In this document: positions 1 through 12,424 of the stretch, in pieces
Position numbering within the stretch: the stretch's first letter is position 1
How the letters are laid out: every line of letters begins with the position of its first letter
DNA from: Gremmenia infestans
Lineage: Eukaryota; Ascomycota; Leotiomycetes; Helotiales; Hamatocanthoscyphaceae
Direction of reading: 5' to 3'
Length of the DNA stretch: 64,000 nt
Assembly: GCA_032629725.1 (NCBI GenBank)
Contig: JAFEVB010000012.1
Coordinates: 558,001-622,000 of the forward strand
Position numbers and translations under genes: made by a program
Notes under the pieces: model-generated
The model's input: the letters and a program-made list of their open reading frames with translations, nothing else
What the model was told of the DNA's origin: nothing
The model's database searches: none

Positions 1-2058
1 ACAATAGGGGTACTGCGAATGGCCAAGCTCAGGTTGAGAGATTCCCAAAAGACGACTCGGAGCGAAAGGGTGGTTAGATACCGGATCATCTCCAATGCGA
101 ACTGAACGAAGGCTGCAGATTCTTAGGAATACCTGTAGCCATGCGACACCTCTCGTGCCGAGTTTCTCAAATGAACTTGCGCGATGGGTTTGTGCCAGCC
201 TCCCGTCAATTTGGTTTCCTTTGCATCTATGCCTTTGATTCCATCTGATGTGCCTAATCAGCATGTTCCTAAGGATTTTCATGACTTGTACAGATGGCAG
301 GGCAGTGATTGCTCTGGTTTTCACAATGGCATCGGCGTGTTTTATGGCGACAATTTCTGATTCGAAAAAAGCTCTGATGAACAATGAACTATGAACAGCC
401 ACTCATCCATGGCAACGAAGCCGATGGAAAATCTACGTCTCGAGAAAGATGAATCTTTTTGTTTGTGTGTAAATTGATGCATTTGCGAGCGGGTACCGGG
501 GCCAGGGTTTGTGTTGGTTTTTTTCTTGGACTTCATTCTCTTTTGTGTTTTCTCCTTAGCAGGTCTGGGATTGGCATGGCTGGCATGGCATTTCCCCCAT
601 CATTGCATACTGCATATACGATCTTCATCTGATGAATACAAGGGGTGGAATGAATACGAGAAAATAAAGGGTGTTTGGCTGGGCGGGCATGGCATCCTTT
701 GATTGTATGTTTATAACAATATTTCGGGGTTTTTCTTTACGAGTGAGATGAGATGAGTAGGGAAGTGATACCCTACGTAACGGCGGAGCTGTCGATATGA
801 GTGAAGCAAAGCGTATAGCAGCGGATGATAAATAAAAGGAAAATTTAAAATGTTCAAAATGTGTATGAGAAGTCGAGAAGATGTAAATTCATGCCAAGCA
901 TGAATTAGTGCAAGATTCATGTCGGCTCCTCCAGCGCCTTGGTTCGATCTTCAACATAAAATGTCAACATTAGCATAACGGGAGGCACAAGATTCTTTCA
1001 AAGCAGCCCGATACTCTTCCCTTCGCCATGCTACTTCGACCATTCGTGCCTCATCCGCACGCAATCCCTTCAACTGGCACCCAGCCCCTCGGCTTTCCCC
1101 TACGTCCCTATCAACTCCGCGTCACGTCTTCCCCTTTTCTATCCTAAAAAGCCGCCACATCCCCCCCTTTTCTCCTCGATTGTCCTGCCATATCCTTAAT
1201 TCAGGCTTTGAATATGATATATATATAACACTTAGTGTGCGGAAGTACTCATGCTCGTACACTAGCGTTTTTTGACTGGGAAGGTGGGTGGGTGCGGCAT
1301 TTTGTTCGAGGTGTCGCGTTTATGCAACGCAAGGCTTGACTTTTAAGCCTTCTTGCATGTGGAATGTTGGTAGGGGAGATGTTGGTATAAGGTTCTATTT
1401 TAGTTTTTAGACCTTTGGACTTTGATAGAGCTGGCGGGTTGGAATTTGGTATTGTGGTTTTAGTTGTGGTTTTGAAGGGATTAAGTGAAGTGAAGTAACG
1501 AGAGGAAATTTAAAATTGCAAGTTCGGTGCAGTGAGGTAGGTACAAGCAGAGTCTAGAGTGAAGATGGTTTGGGATAAGTAAAGAAATATAAAGACTCAT
1601 ATCGCAGATATAAAATTGTGGGCAGTGTACGTGAGATATACTATACCAGGACCTCTTCACTAGTAGTCTTCAAACAAGTAAACGATTGCGCAACCAGCAC
1701 AGAATTTCACGTGAAGCTGATGTTACAATTTCGAAGTCAGCGCTGTGATTAGATACTACTTTATGCATGCTATAGATATAGATATGAAGGAAAGAGTCAA
1801 GACAAGCTTCGAGCACTCAGGAGAGGCGAAGAAATCTGATGCTAGATCATATCATGTGACTCACCACCCCCTGAATTCAGGGGTCCACACACCAGTCGCG
1901 ACACTGTTCCGTTTCAAGCTCGCAAGAGAAGCGTGAGCGCGTCGCCCTCAAAAGACCTGGTACTCTAAAGTAAGTTGTATCCTGCTCTTGCATCCTGATT
2001 TTTTGCTCTTTTGCCTTTATGCTTTTGATTTTCTGCTGCAATACATGTTAAAGTGAAA
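1..2058. other. Gene-free region upstream of the peroxiredoxin-like gene
   Basis: Only short, low-complexity reading frames are present and none resembles a known family. The stretch around 1230-1700 is AT-rich and may hold untranslated or regulatory sequence. A 16-base perfect palindrome near the right end is listed separately. Confidence 0.5.
1868..1883. promoter_or_regulatory. Palindrome made of two STRE-like cores
   Basis: CCCCTGAATTCAGGGG is a perfect 16-base palindrome about 175 bases before the start codon of the peroxiredoxin-like gene. Each arm contains CCCCT/AGGGG, the core of the stress response element bound by Msn2/4-type C2H2 factors in yeast. That it works as a stress element here is inference from sequence and neighbour. 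Confidence 0.35.
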
Positions 2059-2833
2059 ATGTTCTCTAAACTCACTGCAAAGATAGCTCTCCGCAAAGCT
2101 GGCATCCCCTCCAACGCCCTTTCCTTCCCCGAGTCGAAACCAGCCTCAAAAGATCCAGATGCGCCAGCTCCATTCGCAAATCCATTCGCGAATCTTTCTG
2201 TTCCTAAATCGTGGCAATCTTGGGCAACTCCTCCACCGCCGCCAATTGAGCTCCGTGCCGCGCCGGTGATTGGATCAAATGCACCTTCATCTGCCAAACT
2301 CCGACTGCCAGTTGCAGATGGCAGACCTGCGGTTGTGGTATTCTTGAGGCATTGTGGATGTCCTTGTATGCTACTTGCCTTCATTGCTATGTTACGACAA
2401 TGCTAATTGGTCAATAGTTGCAGAGAAAACCTTCCTCGAAGCTCGTCGCCTTGCAAACAAATACCCGCGACTAAACTTCATCGCAGTCTCGCACAGCTCT
2501 CGGAAAGCAACCGATAAATGGATCACATCCATCGGAGGAGCGTGGGCGGTCACCGTTGTGGTCGATGAGGAGAGGGAGGTGTATGCGAGCTGGGGCCTCG
2601 GCGTTAGCACGACGTACCATCTGCTGAATCCGTGGACCCAGGTGGCCATGCATAAATTGGGGAAGGAGGAGGGGATATGGGCGAGGGAAGTTGATCCTAG
2701 TGGGAATAGGTGGCAGGTTGGAGGAGGATGGGCCATGGATGAGGTTGGGATTGTGAGATGGGGTGCTGCTTCCAAGACGGCGGATGATATGCCGAATTTG
2801 GTGGAGGCTTGTGAGACTTTAGGTGCGTTTTGA
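2059..2833 (+). CDS. AhpC/TSA antioxidant (peroxiredoxin-like 2) family protein
   Basis: Two exons, 2059-2365 and 2418-2833, with a 52-base GTATGC...TAG intron, give a 240-residue protein. Splicing rebuilds the motif RHCGCPFAEKTF (Cys99 and Cys101), the thioredoxin-fold redox site of the AhpC/TSA antioxidant family (PRXL2A/FAM213 type), which supports the intron. The second exon carries the rest of the fold, with VSHSS and a VVVDEEREVYASWGLG strand-helix segment typical of these proteins. The first 60 residues are Pro/Ala-rich and probably disordered. The start is the first ATG in frame; a GTG two codons upstream is not credible in a fungus. Members are thought to act in thiol redox defence, but the substrate is unknown. 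No signal peptide or membrane segment is seen, so a cytosolic or organellar location is likely. Confidence 0.85.
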
Positions 2834-5363
2834 TCATGTAAGTTCCCCTGTGATATTGAGCATTTCAAATTGGAACACAGATTCTGTATCTGGTGTATGT
2901 GAAGATTGTGTCAGGATAGGTGATGATACACATATTATTTAATACTTGGTTGTTTTCGCACAGTTCAAAATGACCCTGCCCTGGATTTGTTTCGTGACAG
3001 CGAGTATTCGCCGGTCTCCCATAAACACTTCTTCACTGCAGGGCTGGACATCAGGTAAAAATACTTGGTGCAGAACTACCTAGGGCTAGGTAGATCTTGT
3101 GGGGAGCATTGTGGCCTGGGCAACTTTCCTGGATTGATGCTGCTTGGCGCTCATGCTGTCTGTCTGTATTTGCATTTTCCCGATCTCAACTTACCCAATC
3201 TTCATGCTTGAGATCGATGCTCAATTTAGGTCTGGTACTCAATTTCTATTGAAAGATAGCAATTGCTTGTGTATCTGCGGCTGTCCTTTTCCCCCACAAT
3301 AGATTTACTATGCCTTGGAAGTTTCAACCCTAGTGAGAAGTGTTTTCCTTGACTTTCAATGTCTCAACGCCATTTACAGACAGGGTTCGCGTGCGTACAA
3401 TAGATTACATGGCTATTTATGGTTCTGTTGGTATACGATCCAGGACAGAGTTGCCTCTAGAGGATCTTAATGAGTGGAAATAATATACTATTTGATGCTA
3501 TAAAATGATTATCCAGATCTTATGGCCAAGTCTTGTTGGGATTTCCAAATGCCACTTTACGCCCCGCTTCGCTTTCTGAGACATCCTCAGTCCAAGAGAT
3601 ACAATACAATCTTAGAACCGCGCCTCTTACTTCCAAATTGGGAGCCTTACTGATTCTAGAACATTGAAGCAGGCACATTTTCGCTCCTTCCTAGATACAA
3701 AGATCATGTGTAACACTCAAGCAGGCAGGGGTCACAGCTGAATGTGTTTGGCGAGCACCGCTTTACAAATGCCAGTTCGATTGGTCAACCGGATTCGAAG
3801 CAAGAGAAATTGATGGGACTAGATGCATGTCAGCTTACCTTTCTTTTTCGTTGCTCCTTGTGCATCTGCATTCGTTGAGTGTGCCTAGGAAACAGCTTAT
3901 TCATGAGGCTCACGAGGATCGCTGAAGGAACCACTCACCCGTTGCCCGAGGTCTCAGATAGTGTCCACATGGTTTGCCATACCATTACAGGTCACCTTCA
4001 AGTTTTGGAGCCATCGTAAGTATGCAACGAAAACCATGTCCGGGCAAAGACTAGGTGTGTCCCAAGCCTCGGCTCCAACCCACTTCGATCACCAAGTCCA
4101 TACCACTATTTGGAAACTCTGGGATACCGAGCAGCCATCGATATCATTCGAGGATAGTGAAGGTGGTGCCTCTCTTGCCGTGCGTTTGTTTTCCCTTCGT
4201 TTCGCGAATTCTGATAGGAAGTCATAGAGCTCTGACACCATATCATCGGTAATATAGTCAAATAGCTACCATACAAAGACCCCGAAAGCCTACTCCCCAG
4301 ATGCTATAGGTGCTTAGGTGCTAATAATGAACAGCTGTGTCACTAGTGATTAGATGATAATTTGATCAAGTCTGATATATTTCGCAACATCCAAAAGCTC
4401 GTCCAAGTGTAGGGAAGATAAGGAATGCGGGTTTCTTATGGTCGATGCCTGAAGCCTCACGCATAAATGTAAGCCAATGGCCTGCTGGGTCACTTAATCT
4501 ACTTTTGAACAGTGGAGGATTTCTAGATGATTAGGCTACAAATCAAGTTCCAATCACCGGTGAGTTTTAACAAAGGGCTTATCGTAACTTTGAGGTATAG
4601 AATTTAGAAGGTGGACTGAGCTATATAAAGAAAATTGGGTAGATAAGAACGCAGCAATAATGCTTCCTCCACTGTAGATAGGCTGTGATTAGAGTTATAG
4701 CGTTCTTCTAGATTTCGCTTGGTTAAGGGGGGCAGATGAAAAAGCAGCGGAACAACAACAAGCAAATACAAAGATGATGCTATAAAGATAGAATAGTTGC
4801 TCTTGTAGTTTATGATGAAGTGCTATTCCTACCCTGTAATATACGTCTTTAAGATTCCAACTCAAGAATGTTTCTATGTAATCTTTTCCCCGTTTACACG
4901 ACATTACTATTCTCTCTTTAAGCAAGGGGATTTGACTATTTCTCGATGGGAATTGGGTATCCAAGAAATTGTACATTGAAAGTTTTTACAGAGGGGGAGG
5001 AAAAACCCTGCATATGCATAGATTGGTTATCGAGTTGGCATCACAGCGCGGAATGGACTCGGAGAAGCTACGGGCAAGAGAGGAAGGATTCGAGGTGCAT
5101 GTTTAGGAATTTGGGAAGGGGTGATGTTCACATAATAGCTCAAGGTAACGAAAGCGCGAATCTAAACATGAACGCCAATGGTTGATATGAATGTATCGAG
5201 TATCAAGAGCGGATTAAGATTCGCCCAAGCAAAAAGCCTCGCTTTTCCTGGATGGTGCAAAAACAGTAAGAAGCCTTAAACCTATGTTTCCGAAGTACGC
5301 CGACTCTTAGCCATCCTAAGCCCATGATCATACAAATTCGTTCCTACCAGGCTACCAGCCGCT
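2834..5363. other. Gene-free intergenic region, about 2.5 kb
   Basis: AT-rich sequence with stops in all frames. The longest reading frames (about 80-90 codons near 3961-4227 and 4695-4976) show no recognisable domain, no codon bias and no convincing splice extension. It separates two convergent genes, so 3' untranslated regions probably occupy both ends. Confidence 0.5.
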
Positions 5364-7651
5364 TTACTGCTGCATAGCCCTACTTTGCACATCAAAGATC
5401 TCATTTCTCCATCCTTGAGCACTCGCATTATCATCAACGACCTCCCCAGCTCTCCTCGCCTCCTCGTCCCATAATTTAACCACACTGCCCGGCGCATACT
5501 TCCCCGCAAATATGTTCCCCCTCGTGTCCGCACCTCCTCGGACACCCACGGCAGAGTACACATCGGGATCTTCCTCCGGCGTTAATCTTGTCATAACCGC
5601 TTTGACAAACGTTCTCAGATCATTCGGATCAGAGATTCTCGTAGCGCGCAGTCTCTCTCGTGCAAATACTAACTCGCGGTTCGCGGCATGGAAGAAATCG
5701 CCAATAGCAGTAGCTAATTGGCGCTCAAGCACTTTGCGCAGAATAGGGCGCAAAAGCGGTTTCAACAACCAGCCTAGAAATGTGAATTTGCTTTTCCTAA
5801 GCTTATAACTCAGATGATGAATCTTGACTCTCACGTTCCGCAAAGTCAAGACTTTCTCCAATCTTTCTTTTCCTACTTCGATATCCATTTCAATATCAAT
5901 ACCCCTATCATCGAGTTCGAAAGATGCAATTCCTTCATCTGCAAGACGCAACAGGCCTTTATGGGCTCGGAGCCAGAATCCCACTTCATCGGCACGGATT
6001 GACAGACCTTGGACTTTGACTGTAACGAGGGAGGCGACGGTGGAGACGGTGCGGAAGCGGCGTTTGTGGATTGTTAGGTCGTTGTATGTTTCTACCTTGA
6101 GTCTGAAGGGTAGAAAGGAAGTGTTGTTTATAGTTCGTCCGGGCTCGAGGATCAGATTCTCGAGCAGGAGGTCAATTTCGGGGACTGCCACTTCGAGGCG
6201 GGGGATTGGAATGTATTGAATTGCTGAGATGAGGAGCGGGATGAAGACGGTGTAGGTGTCAGTGAAGAGCTCGGTGTTTGACTCGGTGTTGGCGGGGTTG
6301 AGGATGTTCCAGATTTGAAGGGAAGTTTGACCGAGCTTGGAGACGTCGGTGTCATTCAAGACCGAGTCTAGGGTTTTGCGAGTTTGGGCGATGAGGGCAT
6401 CGATATCTTTGCGGAGAGGAGATTCGGTGCCTACTTCTTTGGACTTTTCTTTGATTTCTTCAAGCTTGTTTTCAGCAGATTCGAAGAAATCGGGGTCGGT
6501 GAGCATCTTTTGGATGGAAGATGCTACTTCGTTCATCATGGATTCAAATTCGGGGTCCTTTTGAGAGTGCTCCATGACTTTGTTGAAGCGTGTCTCGAGT
6601 TCTTCCCATTCTTTTCTGTCTCCGAATGAGCTTAGTAGTGACCATCCGTTTTTTATTGAACGGTCAAGTTCTTCATTCGTGTCCACATCGTCTTGAACTG
6701 TGCTTATGGTGTTATCCACAGCACGTGAGTATACTTTCGCATATCTCTGAATCAGAAGTCCAATGGTAGAGACAGAATCCGAATAATCGTTCCTCTTGCG
6801 AAGCTTCGTTACGGCCGCTTTCAGGCGGTAGATCAAAGTGTCTTTTTGGTCTCCGGTAACATTCTCCTTCAAACTAGCGCCTGCCTCCTTTCCAGTCTTC
6901 TTGACGCCATTCGTAACTACGTCCGCGATTTCCGCTGTATCGGCCTTCAGATCCTCATTCGTAGGTGGTGGGCCTTGCTCGCTTCCCGGATTCTTGACAG
7001 CTTCACTGTCTTCTGCAGATGGCTCGATCTTCTTGGCTGCATCTTCTGCAACGTTGGAGATGGTGTTGGCGGTGTCTGCAAAGACTTGTCTTCCAATAGT
7101 ATTCAGATCAGACAAGAATATACGGAAATCAGAATTCGTCAAAAGCAGACTGCCGACTGTTCTGATGCTCTCATAGGCTATAATATGATTAGAGATAATC
7201 GAAAACGAATATCAGATGACGTACCAGCTGAAGCATCCGCCTTTGATCTCGTGGATGTGGCAGTCTTGACAAGATCACCAGTATCGATTTGAAGTCTTGC
7301 ATGGATTATATACCAGACGAAATCTTGGATCTGATCTCCATCATTCTTGTTCCTCAGAAGCTCGATAAATTGCGAGACCCATTGCTTCATATACTTGATA
7401 AGTTTCCGTCCGCTCTCACTCAAGCCTGGCGTCTCGGGATTCAAGACATCAGAGGCCAAGAGGGTTCTCAGGTTGATGATTACTTGTTCTGTGGACGGCA
7501 TAAAACCTTTGGACAAAGCTCGTAGCATCTGGTAGGAGTGCATCTTCTGGTGAGCTGCGCGTTGGAGGGAAGTGTCGTCTGCATACTGGGGGAGGAGTGG
7601 CTCAGTGTCGCCATTTCTGGAGGTCTTCCTGGATCCAAAGCACGAAGACAT
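5364..7651 (-). CDS. HAM1-like (DUF4449) family protein, predicted BPI-like lipid-binding fold
   Basis: Two exons, 7651-7225 and 7177-5364, are joined by a 47-base GTACGT...TAG intron that is in frame and gives 746 residues. The N-terminal ~150 residues (start MSSCFGSRKTSRNGD) and a long helical middle region (rich in DTANTISNVAEDAAKK-type segments) match the HAM1-like N-terminal layout. The C-terminal part, with VEVAVPEIDLLLENLILEPG and then LGWLLKPLLRPILRKVLE, matches the HAM1/DUF4449 C-terminal domain as I remember it. That domain resembles BPI/LBP lipid-binding modules. The protein tail has GGADTRGNIFAGKYAPG, also typical of the family. There is no signal peptide; the start Met precedes a Cys-containing end that could be acylated, which is speculation. 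Function is not well established. The gene is transcribed away from Vms1, sharing a 730-base upstream region. Confidence 0.75.
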
Positions 7652-8384
7652 TTTGATATGAAGCGTGTTGTTCTAAATGTTTTGTGTCGTATAAGTGTAA
7701 AAGACTGCCTACCTACCTATTAGGGAAAGGCTGTTTTTATGTATGGGATGGGATTTTCAAAAGTCGATGACGGATGAGTGATGAGTGGAGTAGTACTGTA
7801 GGTAACCTTAAGCAGGACGATCTCTTACCCCACCAAATGGTATTGGGTGTGATGGACCATGGATTGATTGATTGATTGAAGACCAATTGATAGATGGGAC
7901 GGAAGTCTAGATCTTGGCATCTCTGTGTCCAGTGTCCAATGTCCAGTACAAGTGTGTACTTGTACTTCAAGCTCGAAGCTGTTCCCTGCTTCAAGAAGGG
8001 AACACCAGGAGCTTGGGCCGCCTATCCCCGCCCCGCCTACTAAATCGCTACGTCATGTCAGGGGTCTTGGCTTAGCTTAGCTTGGCAAGAACGAAGCAAA
8101 CGCGAAGTTTAGAACTAGTGGTATCGGCACGTGATCAGCGATAAGCCCAGAAATCAAGTCAACATCAACCTCAGCTTTTTAATGCGGCGTGAGTCAACGA
8201 CAGAAAGATTCCATGTGTCGGGCAACGCTTAAAAATAAAGACTGTAGAAGTGGTACTGTTTGGAGCTATTAATCAGGACCTGCTTTTCATTCAACAAAAT
8301 TTGATACCTCCCTCTTAACACGCCACCGTTTGTTTCTCCCTCCACCTACCCCGCCGCGCCTCCGCCTCCGCCTCTATCGAAGCA
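7652..8384. promoter_or_regulatory. Divergent promoter region between the HAM1-like gene and Vms1
   Basis: This 733-base region lies between two divergent start codons. It contains a short ATTG tandem run near 7862-7880 and CT-rich sequence just before the Vms1 start (about 8330-8380), a common feature of fungal core promoters. No TATA box stands out. Promoter function is inferred from position. Confidence 0.5.
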
Positions 8385-10436
8385 ATGGATCAACGGAAAG
8401 AGGAAGTTACTCGGAGGCCTCTATACGGTAAATTCACTCTTCTACTGCTATTCCTACCCCTCTCACTAACATTGCTACAGTCTACGACCTACCAGCAGAC
8501 ATCCTTTCCACTTTGACACCCAAAGAAGACGCCGAACCCGAACAAGACAGCACCCCACCTCTTACCGATACACCCACTACTGAAGAAAGAGCGGAAAGTG
8601 TTGCAGGTTCCAATGCATGTTCACTATGCGGCATGAAATTTCACACAGTGGAAGACCAGAGGGGTCATGTCAGATCCGATCTACATGGATACAATCTAAA
8701 ACAACGGATACGGGGAGCAAGCCCAGTCTCGGAAAATGACTTTGAGAAGCTAGTAGGAGGTATGGATTTATCCGAGTATCAAGTGCCTAGGCTAATGATA
8801 TCAAGACCTGAACGAGAGTCTATCAGGTTCGGACTCTTCAGACTCAGAAGATGATGAAGCAGGCGAACCGCGAAAAGATACTACATTAAGTGCCTTGCTG
8901 AAAAGGCAAGCGGCCATCTCATCACAAGATAACGAAGAGGATGATTTTACACCCAAAAAGAAGAAGCGTGGGTCAGGGAAAGCGCCTTTGCTCTGGTTTA
9001 CGACTCCTACGCTGCCGGAAAATACATATTTGGGCATATATCGGGCAATATTCACGAATACAGAGCAAGGGAATGAGGCCTCGATCCTTGATACCATTCA
9101 GAAGAAACAACTTACTCCAAAGCCCCAACAGAAGATCGCAATAGACTCGAGTAATGGCGTCCCGTTGCCAGAAGCATACAGTGGACCACATATCTTTCTA
9201 TGCATGATTGGCGGTGGTCATTTTGCGGCTATGGTAGTTTCCTTAACACCAAAACAAACGAAATCGTCAGCAAGTGGACCCTTATCTCGTGAAGCAACAG
9301 TACTAGCACACAAGACATTCCACCGCTACACAACCCGTCGAAAGCAAGGAGGAGCCCAATCAGCAAACGACTCAGCGAAAGGAGCCGCTCATTCAGCAGG
9401 ATCAAGTCTACGAAGATACAACGAGCAGGCCCTCACTGATGAAGTCCGATTACTACTTCAAGAGTGGAAAGGCATGATCGATACCTCAGAATTAATATTC
9501 ATTCGAGCCACTGGAAACACCAACAGACGAACCCTCTTCGGCCCCTACGACTCCCAAGTCCTCCGACAAAACGACCCCCGAATTCGCGGCTTCCCATTCA
9601 GCACACGCCGTGCAACCCAAAACGAACTCATGCGATCTTATGTCGAACTGACGCGTGTCAAAGTCATCTCAGTCGATCTAGAAGCCATAGCAGCCGCCCA
9701 ACTCGCAGCTTCAGAATCTGCCAAGGAATCTGCCGCACAAAAAGCCGCGAAACAGTCTACTACTACAGCGCCTAAGAGAAGCGAAGAGGAAGAAACAGCC
9801 TTACTCCACACCTCACAAATACAAGCCCTAATCCGCCGCTCCAAACTCCCCGCTCTCCTCTCCTACCTAAAATCAAACTCCCTCTCCCCTAACTTCCTCT
9901 TCCAACCACACGAGCAGAACCATCACGCACCCGACCCTCTACACTTGTCCGCATCACAAAACTCCGCTCCGCTAGTAACAGGACTGCTGGTCAAAGGCGG
10001 CGCCGATCCTACGGTGCTAAATGGGGATGGGAAAACGGCGTTCGAGTTAGCGGGTGATAGAGCCACGAGAGACGCCTTTCGAGTATCGCGTTCCGAACTA
10101 GGCGAATCGGCCTGGGATTGGGAAGCGGCCCGTATCCCAGCCGCTCTTTCCAAGCTAGAAGCCGACACGCGTGCTGCTACGGAGAGGAAAGAGGAAGCTG
10201 CCAAAGAGACCGAGAGGAGGAAGGCGGAGACAGAACGCTTGAAGGAAGAGGGGCCGAAGGTGGTGGACGGGCCGATTGGCAAGGGCCAGGGAAGGGGAAG
10301 GATGATTGCGCTGGCTAAGACGGCACAGGAGAAGAGGGAGGAAGAAGCTAGGGGGTTGACGCCCGAACAGAGGATGAGGCTAGAGAGGGAGCGGAGAGCT
10401 AGAGCTGCCGAGGAGAGGATGAAGGGCCGGGGATGA
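8385..10436 (+). CDS. VMS1: Vms1/ANKZF1-type peptidyl-tRNA hydrolase of ribosome quality control
   Basis: Three exons (8385-8427, 8481-8759, 8806-10436) give 650 residues. Domains in order: a C2H2 finger at Cys61, Cys64, His77, His83; an acidic linker; the VLRF1 release-factor-like domain (about 165-370) with GGGHFAAM and RRKQGGAQS, where Gln292 fits the catalytic glutamine known in yeast Vms1; an ankyrin segment (about 485-545); a charged coiled coil; and a C-terminal VCP-interacting motif that matches RX5AAX2R exactly (RERRARAAEER). Known members cleave peptidyl-tRNA on stalled 60S subunits and bring Cdc48/p97 to ribosomes or mitochondria. The second intron is only 46 bases; splicing it restores the expected LVGDLNESLSGSD segment, so the apparent frame change is not a frameshift. 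All key residues are intact. Confidence 0.95.
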
Positions 10437-10858
10437 GAATGTCCTATGCAGTCGATTATTCAAAAACAAAATGTGAATTCCGGAATTGGATATCCGGTCC
10501 GGAATCTCTCCCACGATGATATCTAAACTGTTGTCCATGCGCATCCCAGATATGGGAAAGTTAATACAGTATTCAGCACAAGGTGATTCAAAACACTTTC
10601 ACCAGATGCGCCGGTTCGGATCCTCATTTACCCTACCCTACGCTACAGTATCCCATAATACAATCCACACCCACAACCGCACCCCACCAAGTGAATAATC
10701 CAAACCCCATCGGTCAGAAAGTTTTACGGATTTTCAATCAACTAAAAGCGTAACGTTTTCGCTGCATACAGTAGGAAACCGGGGACAAGTTATATACTAC
10801 ATACCACATCTTCACAGCTCTAAATCTTAATTGTCCTAGCCTCTAGGTGCTGGTTGTT
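10437..10858. other. Intergenic region between convergent genes
   Basis: About 420 bases between the Vms1 stop and the end of the next gene on the opposite strand. No coding signal; likely 3' untranslated sequence of both genes. Confidence 0.5.
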
Positions 10859-11645
10859 CTATCTATTCGGCCGCACGGTCCAAATGCTTATATTGCTTAC
10901 TAGTACACATGTATTATTGCTCGCTGCTACTACCATGCTCGGTGCCATAGACGCAACGAAACTCGAGAGATATGCTATGTGGGAAGCGGTAGACGCCTGA
11001 TCTGCTGTAGCCGCTGGAACGGAGTTCGTGCTTGTGATTGTGGGCTGGATGAGGCTTGCCGTGAGACTGGCGTCGAGATATATATTTTTAAAGGGTCATC
11101 GCCTCTTGTACCTGTGGAGTGCGTGTTGCGTTATCACCAGCGTCCGGCATCGTCTCTCCTACTGTCAAAGCAACATTCGCAGCTACTGGTGCAATGCTTG
11201 TCGTAGAAACGGTAGTCGAAGCGCTTTGTGGGATATCAATGGTGCTGGGGATCTGCTCTATGGCAGTAAAAAGAGCTGCCTCGCTCTCCATATCGTCTGC
11301 TCGTGTACTAGTAGACCCAAGCGTAGCCAGCGACGGAGAGATGTCCTGCATGTACATGTAGCACGATGTTGTGTTGTCGAAAGACCAAGTGAACCTTGGA
11401 ACCAAAGTCCCGTCACAACCCGTTGTTGCCACGCTGTATGCATTTGAATCGGTTTCTGGAGCTGGGTTTTCGGGATGGAGAATTTTGGTCATGAGTGTTG
11501 ATGTTGATGTTGATGTTGATGTTGCCGTCGTGGCCGACCGGGCTAAGAGTGAAGCTTTTGTAGAAATGTGATGGGTTTGCGTGATTATCAGTGAGGCATA
11601 GCTGAGTAGAGCTGTGGGCAGCATAGTTAGGATCCAGGGCTTCAT
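10859..11645 (-). CDS. Putative secreted Ser/Thr-rich protein, possibly GPI-anchored
   Basis: The protein begins MKPWILTMLPTALLSYASLIITQ, a good signal peptide, followed by a Ser/Thr-rich stretch and a small region with three cysteines. Read without splicing it ends after 185 residues at 11088. A better model uses a 67-base intron (GTACAAG at 11111 to CAG at 11045), which keeps frame and adds a low-complexity then moderately hydrophobic tail (AYLSSFVASMAPSMVVAAS), giving 239 residues. Such a tail could be a GPI-attachment signal, but it is followed by a further 23 residues, so this is uncertain. An (AAC ATC)n-like repeat encodes the STSTST run. No family is recognised; a cell-surface or wall role is inferred from composition only. 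Confidence 0.55.
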
Positions 11646-12424
11646 CGTTGCGAGGATCGAATGGCTTGGTCGTTGGCTGTGAAGGTGGGGTAGTTTGTGG
11701 GAAAGAGAAGGGGATTATATGCCAAAGATTATATATGTCTGGTATATATATATATGAGAAATCGAGGCTGGCAAGTTGGGCGTAGGGTTCAACAGAGCCT
11801 TGGGCATCCAGGTCCCAATTGCAAGCCAAGACTGGGGTTAAGGCTGGTTAAAATGTTTTATATGATTAGCAACTTTCCTCCTATCGAAAAGCAGTGTCTT
11901 CTAAACCCCGTGCTTCTTTGATACAATTTCAATGGGGGCGATCGAGATTCGAGAAGTACTGCAGACTTTACTATAAACCGGATCCGACCCACCAAGCTAG
12001 AAAACCAAAGGGACGAAAATAGCCTGCCTGCTTTTCTTCTACTTTCTTTTCTTTTCTGAGAATGCCGAAAAGAACCACGGAAGTCCTCACTCGAGGCGGC
12101 TGGCTGAAGCTGAACTTTTGGTGGCTTGAATTATTGTATACGACGAGTAGCTCTCGTGGAAGCTTGTACAACTTTGAATCTGTTGACTGTCCAATGTAAA
12201 GTGACCTTCTAAACGCCAAAGACACAATAGCCAACTCAGCTTCCGGCTAAAGGCCGAAAGGTTACCACTGCCTCCGCGGATATATCTATGAGTAAATACT
12301 ATACCGGATCTTCTGCAACAAGCTCTTTTATGTGGTGTGATATGAGACAGTATTCATATTCAAATTCTTTCTTGTCTCATATCTAACCCAGAATATATTG
12401 CGTCAACAGAAGTCTCTAGCTGCA
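11646..12424. other. Intergenic region between divergent genes
   Basis: Carries the TATA-like element listed separately and AT-rich sequence. No reading frame here looks coding. Confidence 0.45.
11743..11755 (-). promoter_or_regulatory. TATA-like element of the secreted-protein gene
   Basis: An alternating TA run of 13 bases sits about 98 bases upstream of the start codon at 11645, a usual distance for a fungal TATA box with a short 5' leader. A simple dinucleotide repeat without promoter function is the alternative. Confidence 0.4.

Noticed and set aside
8852..8895. Apparent frameshift in the Vms1 gene
   Set aside because: A 46-base intron at 8760-8805 with proper sites and branch sequence restores the conserved family sequence.
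11413..11829. Minus-strand 138-codon frame with a run of alternating Asn/Ile
   Set aside because: It is the shifted frame of the Ser/Thr repeat of the secreted protein and overlaps its signal peptide.
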